Assembly: GCA_030386875.1 (NCBI GenBank)
Contig: CM059568.1
Coordinates: 27,770,120-27,834,119, forward strand
Origin: Morinoia aosen
Taxonomy: Eukaryota; Arthropoda; Malacostraca; Amphipoda; Talitridae
Length of the DNA: 64,000 nt
Direction of reading: 5' to 3'
Below are positions 57,801 through 64,000 of the stretch, one piece after another. The position numbers and the translations under genes are program-made. Each line of letters starts with the position of its first letter. Position 1 is the first letter of the stretch. The notes under the pieces were generated by a model. That model was given only the letters and a program-made list of their open reading frames with translations. It had not been told where the DNA came from and did not search any database.

Positions 57801-58923
57801 ATTAATTTCACTCGTAATTCTGCACAAATGCGCTATGAGTTGCTTCAAACCAAGTTATTGTCCTCACAGTAGAAATTTTAAGTTGTAACTGTTGATGATA
57901 TCATTCCAAATATTCATTTGAAATATTTCCAAGCAAAATTACGTAAAGTTTTGATTTATTATTAATTAATAATTAATTATGTCCTGCTTTTATTTTCCGC
58001 TTACTTCATATTTTCTTGTTAATGTATGCTTGAATGAATTAAAAATTAGCCTACGGCATTTCATTGTAAGCGATGCATAAATTTCCTATTACTCATGCAT
58101 TTGAAATTACAATTAATTCTACAGAAAGAAATGGATAAATTCTTTTGGTAGCGATCGTACTTTTGAAGAACTCTAAATAATTATGGAATAAAAGGTAAAA
58201 TGAAATAAAAACGTTTTTTACCAATAACATAAAGCCCGTTTTCCATAAAATTGGTGAGTGAAATGACCGTAAGAACACCGTCCTCTGTCGAGTACGGAAG
58301 TGGTTCACTTATGTAACGGGGCTCATTTAGTTCAACTGATGCTGGTAGCCTCCATTGAATTGTTGGAATCATTATGAACAGAAAATTACTTTAAGATTAT
58401 GAGGATTTATTTACAGCAAGATGCTAGGAAATTAGGTCTAGGACACCGCTGAATATTTCAGCGCGATCGACGTCCAAATACACAGCAAAAAAAGCGAACA
58501 ACCTACTTTTAAACGCCATAATTATTGTGTTGGACTGACCATCTTAGTAATCGGTTAATCCGGTTGAGAATCGTTTGTGTTACCTTAAACCTTAAGACTC
58601 GGATTTAGAAGAGAAGACGAAAGAATTTGGGGGAATTGGAAACTATCTGCTATAAAAAATGACAAAGATTACTCCTGAATACAGCTTCAACATGGTTGAG
58701 AATGATGACAATGGTTGAAGCGAGTAGTCGATCTGAAAGGCCACACCATTGACAATCGACAGGAAATTTAACTCTGTCCGCTAACAGTTTGGCTTCATTG
58801 TTTTGGGCATTTTGTAAAAACTAATTTGTGTACATATGTTCTTCTAAGTTCATAAACATGCATTTGATTACATTAAGTTTTTTGTCTTCGTATTTCATTA
58901 TCGATCTATCATAGATTTTCTAG
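54832..58923. other. Unassigned sequence
   Basis: A GC-richer patch at 55,010-55,300 contains a donor-like CGA|GTGAGTAAG near 55,190 (plus) but no clear exon. A patch at 57,090-57,250 opens several frames on both strands without recognisable product. 57,955-57,980 is an ATTAATTA-rich run. No transposon motifs recognised. Confidence 0.35.
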
Positions 58924-59124
58924 GAGTCCGGACACTTTCTGAGGGCGCTGCATGTGAACTGCAGCAATTGCTACCAAATCGCCAACGCCATCTTCACCAG
59001 TACACTCGTGCCATCCGAACCAGAGCAGGAGTACGCTTGGGGCTCAGTGCAAGTGGCAGCTGCAGGGCCGCTACACGCTCCTACATCGCTCACCTACCTT
59101 CTTCTGCCGCCGTATACCTCCTGA
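58924..59124 (+). CDS. Candidate coding exon, GC-rich
   Basis: Starts after GATTTTCTAG (acceptor ending 58,923) and stays open 66 codons to TGA at 59,122. Codons are strongly G/C-ending. The peptide begins ESGHFLRALHVNCSNCYQIA and continues with EPEQEYAWGSV. An overlapping frame is open equally long but is arginine-rich as expected for a shadow. No family recognised; no ATG, so it would be a last exon. Confidence 0.27.
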   Translation, partial: ESGHFLRALHVNCSNCYQIANAIFTSTLVPSEPEQEYAWGSVQVAAAGPLHAPTSLTYLLLPPYTS

Positions 59125-59636
59125 GCGCCTCCATGTGTCATCATTAGAACTTGAAGAGCGGCACCCGTGTTTGAGGGATCATCCTCGAGACTGCGAGAGA
59201 GCGTTCAGGAAATGTGCCTTTGAGCTGAATGTCTTGCAGATTCCTCCTTAATAGGATATTTAGGAACGACTGCTCTCAGGCTGGAATTGTTCCATCATTC
59301 ATCCTGAATAGGAACAAAAGCAAAAACGGACAAAGAAAAATTCCTATGCTCTTTTTCAGTTTCCACAGTATGGTTTGTTTTAGATAAATGGTACACAAAA
59401 TACTGATGAAAAAGTTTATTTCCATCAATTTCATCTAAATTACAGAGAATTTAAAAACTTTACGAGTAGAAAATCTTTAACCTAGAACAAAATAAGGAAG
59501 AAGATGCAGAGAAGACTGCCCTGCACGACTGTCCTGAACACGCTTGCATACTCCAGACTTGGCATGTAGTCGCACAAAGCTCTTTGAATGCAAATCCTCT
59601 GAGGAAGTTCATTGTGGACAGCAGATCTCGGCTTAC

Positions 59637-59772
59637 CGTCGCAAGTCGTGAGCTAACTTTTTTCTTCGCATTATCTGTCTGCAAATGCTCCCGTGATTCT
59701 CCCAGCATCTCTCTAAGGCTTTGAACGACCGTTTCTTGCTCATGAATACAATGATTTCGTTTTCTTGCAAAT
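59637..59772 (-). CDS. Candidate internal exon, coiled-coil-like
   Basis: On the minus strand an exon-like block starts after GACGTTCAG (exon from 59,772) and ends at GCGACG|GTAAGC (donor from 59,636), 136 nt long. The frame reads charged, heptad-like sequence including HEQETVVQSLREMLGESREH. It lies within a 107-codon frame starting from ATG 59,783, whose remainder after the donor looks non-coding. No family recognised. Confidence 0.27.
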
Positions 59773-59784
59773 CTGAACGTCATG

Positions 59785-61628
59785 CAAATATCCTACATTT
59801 CTACAATATATGAGGCAAAAAAATTATAAATTTTTTCCCAGATAAAATTTTACGAGAAAAATAAACATTACTTTTTCTTTCATAGCTTCACATGAGTGAA
59901 AAAAAGTTCTTTTATCTGTATAGAATTATGACGTCAACGTTCTCGAATTTAAGCTCTTATATTTTACTAACGTAAAATAAAATACATGGTCTTCGTTATG
60001 AGTCAAGCAGTTTGAAACATATACGGATTTTTTAATAGTATAATTATTTCTGAGCGGAAAGTTTTTGTCTTAAATTTCCTGTCATCAAACTGTTTAGACG
60101 GACGTTTGGGAAACCGAATTTTCGTCATTAATTTTAGCTACACTTCACTGGCGAACGACGTGCGTTTGTTCGAGCGATGCAGAATGTGGTTGGTGGCAGA
60201 GGTACTGAAGCGTCGAGTGAAACTCCTCGCAGTGCATAGCAGAGATTTAACTGAGCTCGGTGCCATCTTAGTTTACCAAAAGAGCGGCTTTTAAGTTCAA
60301 AGTGATGCTCTATGTACAGTTCACCTCATCTTTTGCCGTTACTGAAACAGTTGTCACAAGTTTGAGACACTGATGGCCTAGAAAATCTCATCAACTCAAA
60401 AGAATTCATGAACCAGTAATTTTGAGCTATCGAATAAATGAGGAAAAAGCTATATGCGTTTGTTCTCTATGATCCTCCTTGATTTCTTGTAAGCCTCCAA
60501 TGAAGGATTTAGTATCGGAATATATACAGATGTATAAAATGATAGTGAAAGATGCGCAGCGATGATTTCTTGTCCAAGGGATTGAGCAGATTTTTACCAT
60601 CAAATTGAGAGAAACAATAGAGCTTGAACATGTGTGTGATAAGGCCAAAGCGTCATGCGTGTAGATGGCAGAGAATACTTGCCATAACTTTTGAGTTGAT
60701 AACCACTGAAGACGATATAAAAAATACGTGCTCCTCTGTACTCGAGTTTCACAAGTCAAAAGCAATGAACTTCGTTTCGTGATGATTTCCTTTTACTCCA
60801 TTTCGAAGAACCGTGATGACTCGAGGCTTCCTAACTAAGAACGTCATTCGACATGTTATGTTTCATTTCATGGATTGCTCTTCCTTGTTACCGCGACTTA
60901 TATTGTTTAGTGCAGCACGAAAACTGTTTAATTTACGCCACGCACAACTCTTAGAGCTTTGCCTGTCGAGTGGATGTTAGTCTCGCCCTGCGCCCCAAAT
61001 AGCCTCGCTCTCCCTCATACATAAAGTAATCTACTGGCGTGTTTTATTCACGTCTTTCACTTGGTTCGGATCGGAAAAGTATAGAAATAGCAGCCTTGAG
61101 AACCACGTAGGCCGCCATCTTTGATAAGGCGCTCGGAAAGAATTGGTAACCTGGGCGTAGGAGCAACGTTCACTGTAACTAACGCTCGGAAATTCCCTTT
61201 GATGTTGAGGGTCAGATCAAATTCATTGAATACACTGAAAAAATCTTTAGTGAACCTGAGCCTCACTGAGCTTCTGGTAGCAGCAATATCGATTAATTAA
61301 CTTCCGACCTCAAAGCAGTCAAAAGTAGAGAACCAGTAAAAGGGTTTCATTCGCTGCTTTTAAAAACGCACGCTTTAGTGTTAAATGGAATTTTTTCGAA
61401 AGAAGTTGAGCATTCTTGTCAGAAACGCTCATTTGTACTAGCGAAAAACTCCAATTCCCAAGTATTTTTTATAGAGATACACAGCATTCACAGTCCAGCC
61501 TTTCATTGAACGATGTACACTCGTATTTTCAGCCGACTTAGCGTACGCTCTTACGCATGCAAGAATCGCCCAAAAATGGCGAGCAATTAAATAGAACACC
61601 GCTGATGCATGCTACGCGTTAAGCAACA
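59785..61628. other. Unassigned sequence
   Basis: Minus frames at 60,765-60,427 and 61,266-61,057 are open but unrecognised. AAGATGGCGGC at about 61,110 (minus) resembles a YY1/Pho site or a start context and opens only 24 codons. Confidence 0.3.
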
Positions 61629-62005
61629 CTCATGGGAACGGCAGTAACGTGAAGAGAGGCCTAAGCCCTTTTCGAGGCAGTGATCCACGCACGCTGAGGC
61701 CATTAAAAATCCATGGGAGTAACTCGCCCCAGCACTTCTGTAAGCCCATCACAGCCCAGGCTCGAATGGAGCAGCGCTCTATGGAGCTTCTCTTGCCGCA
61801 GTTGTGGCCCCAAATGGCACGTTCTATCAATTACTGTGCTCAAGCAGGCCCGATCTGGCTCCGACACTCCTTGCTGCATTGTGTTCTGCACTCGCATCAG
61901 CGCTCTGCGACAGCAGTGCTGTTCGACGGTGGCGTTGCCCTGCAATGGTATTGCTGGACCATTTGCTTTGTCCGACTCACACATCACTGATATCCCTGTA
62001 ATTTA
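61629..62005. other. GC-rich block open in several frames
   Basis: Three plus frames and two minus frames are open for 65-113 codons over the same 350 bp. Such simultaneous openness reflects low stop density in GC-rich DNA, so a product cannot be chosen. None resembles a known protein. It may be an exon, a CpG-rich regulatory block or an unrecognised repeat. Confidence 0.3.
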
Positions 62006-64000
62006 ACCTTAGTCATTGATGTGGCTACCACAACGATTACAAAATTATTTGGATAAACAGCGAACACTGTATTCTTTTCTATCCTCTTCCATGAATCAAC
62101 TTAGCTCAGTCGACTGAGTAGTGGAATTCTGTCTTCGCCCATCCGAGGCGAACATATTCAACTCAATCGCGTGTCTCTTTTTTGAGATTTTCCTATACTT
62201 GAGATTTGTTTTAGGTGATACTTTCGTTGTAACAAAAGTGGTTCCCAGGGGCTTGAAACTGTTCCTACGTTGTTTTCAAAAATTCATTTTACTTCAACAA
62301 GGTCTAATTGATATTTTTGCTTCCTTGTTTTAAATTTCAGTTTCATCATAACTGCTTAAATGTTCAGTATATTTTTCGGATAATTTTAATACATTCTATA
62401 AATTCCCATGCTCCATTTGCTGTAGGTTTCTCAACGTTCACTTGGACAAATTTATCAAACTATTGTGATCCTTTTATTGCAAGGAAATCTCTCATGTTAT
62501 CCTTACACTCCCCTTCTTTCTATCAGAACACAACAGTCGAGTCAAACCAACCGTTAATAAAACTACGCGTGTCACCTCAATCTGTTCAAGCTCGCCGACC
62601 TGCTGTTGTCGCTCAAACTGGGAGTAACAAGACACGTTTGACATCATTTGAATAATTCATTGAGTCCATAAAGTTAAGGACCGTCGAGACGTGGTCGCGC
62701 GTCTAGCGAACCCTCCATAAAAATTTATCTGTATTGCTGAACACGCTCCCTTTGTTTCATTTATGCTCAAATTTCACGTCCCGGTCATCCAGTGTTTGGT
62801 ATTTCCCAACCTCGTTGAATTTGGAAAGACCAATGACTCAAATCATTGATTATTCAGATTTTGTAAAAAGTGTGTTCAGGGTGGTGCGAAGTTTTAGAGC
62901 AAAATAGTTTCAACACTAAATTAGGACTTTCATCAACACTGCAGTGGAATATCGTTTTATGTGTTCCCCTCCAGCCCGAAATCGCAAGTTCTAGTTAGCC
63001 TCAAAAACTCTGCCATTCACCACCAAGTCTTGAGGAATTTTCTCCACCCCATTTTGAGGGAGCCGTTCAGAGCTTTGATTGTATGAAAAGAAGCACAAAC
63101 TTTAAACTTTAAAATGAATCTAGCAGAAAATGCATTAGGTTAAGGACACGTGATGCGAAGAGTCTCAATTAGTTACTTCAAAACCTCGGTAAAATAATCC
63201 TTACGCCACTTCTGAGTCTTGTTAATTAACTGAGTGAGAGAGATTTTTTCATCTTTTCCGTGTGATAAGTATTGTTATGTTCGAAATTTTATTTATCGTC
63301 TCGTCGAAATAATTTTTACATCCCGTAGGAGTAGGAGTTTGGCATCGAATTTCTGTTCACTTTTTCACCTTCCTGAGTAAAAATGTTTGATGGACAATTT
63401 CTTGTTTTGGAAATGCCAAAACACTTCATGACTAAGGTAAGAATGGAAAAAGTAAAGCATTTTTTAAAAATATATGCACTTATATATTTTTGAGTTATAA
63501 AGTAACTATTGGGATAATTAATAAATGTTCAATATTAGTACAATAACTTCATCCATCTGCTCCTTCCACTACGATTGAAGAGGAGCGAAACCAGTGTTTG
63601 TGAGAAGGACCAGTGTGAGCACCAGGCGCTAAACCAGTGCAATTCTTTTGTCAGTAAACACATCTAGGCTACGAACCAATCTTCATTGAAGAATTTTGCT
63701 TCAATGACATAATATGGTGAGATTTGCGTAAGCTACATAGTTTAATTCAAAGATCAAGTTGCATTTCCAATTTAATCACTTGTCAACCATCAAAATACTT
63801 TGGAAGCCTGAGTAAAATTCCTAATCGATTTTAATCACTGATACCAAATACTATGGCTAGGACACATGCATACAGGAAAATACGAATACAGGACACATGC
63901 AGCTTCGAGTCGCAAGTGTCTCAATAAACTTTCGGAGCTTTCAACAAGCTAGATAAAAGCACTGATTTCAGCACATGTAGTCATTAAAGTTACATAGTTG
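62006..64000. other. Unassigned sequence to window end
   Basis: A 115-codon plus frame at 62,308-62,655 is the longest and is unrecognised. A TAGCTCAGTCGA word at 62,102 resembles a tRNA A box but no complete cloverleaf follows. Confidence 0.35.

Noticed and set aside
61629-62005. Protein-coding gene on either strand
   Set aside because: Five frames are open at once; no start context, splice site or family resemblance singles one out.
62095-62175. tRNA gene
   Set aside because: Has an A-box-like TAGCTCAGTCGA, but the acceptor stem does not close and the B box (ATTCAACTCAA) is poor.

Overview
This looks like nuclear DNA of a repeat-rich arthropod. Pointers are short (CCTRA)n runs of the TTAGG telomeric type and a characteristic mix of mobile elements: Penelope-like elements, a CR1/Jockey-type LINE, Tc1/mariner, hAT and piggyBac. 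The order cannot be set from sequence alone. The DNA is AT-rich and lacks bacterial gene density, operons, rRNA and CRISPR. Almost every open frame is short; the longest ones are tandem repeats read as protein.

Layout. 0-6.4 kb is mostly unassigned, with small repeats near 1.75-2.2 kb and 3.27 kb. 6.4-11.9 kb is a mobile-element cluster: two pairs of Penelope-like copies, each head-to-head with 3' ends outward, the first split by a 633-bp hAT element with an 8-bp target duplication. Their 3' regions carry hammerhead-ribozyme-like folds. 12-12.9 and 20.7-21.8 kb hold two copies of an unknown dispersed repeat, one with its end flipped. 15.2-17.2 kb is a LINE with nearly complete reverse transcriptase, followed by a 1.73-kb element with perfect 14-bp terminal inverted repeats. 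22.8-35.8 kb holds relics of two Tc1-like transposases, two mariner-type helix-turn-helix/transposase pieces (one here, one at 52 kb), further LINE and Penelope fragments, and a 221-bp piggyBac-type MITE with intact TTAA duplications.

38.3-44.0 kb is a 5.7-kb satellite of about 95 copies of a 60-bp unit with internal higher-order structure. After a 0.6-kb interruption come 1.6 more units and a 28-bp minisatellite. Further arrays with 32-bp and 12-bp units lie at 47.5 and 48.1 kb.

The best candidates for host coding DNA are short and unproven: a first coding exon with a GTGAGT donor at 48.74-48.85 kb (minus), possible exons at 50.75, 51.6, 58.9 and 59.7 kb, and a small ORF at 27.5 kb with a signal peptide and a cystine-knot-like cysteine pattern. 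No complete host gene can be assembled. 36-37.1, 49.2-49.7 and 61.6-62.0 kb are GC-richer than their surroundings.
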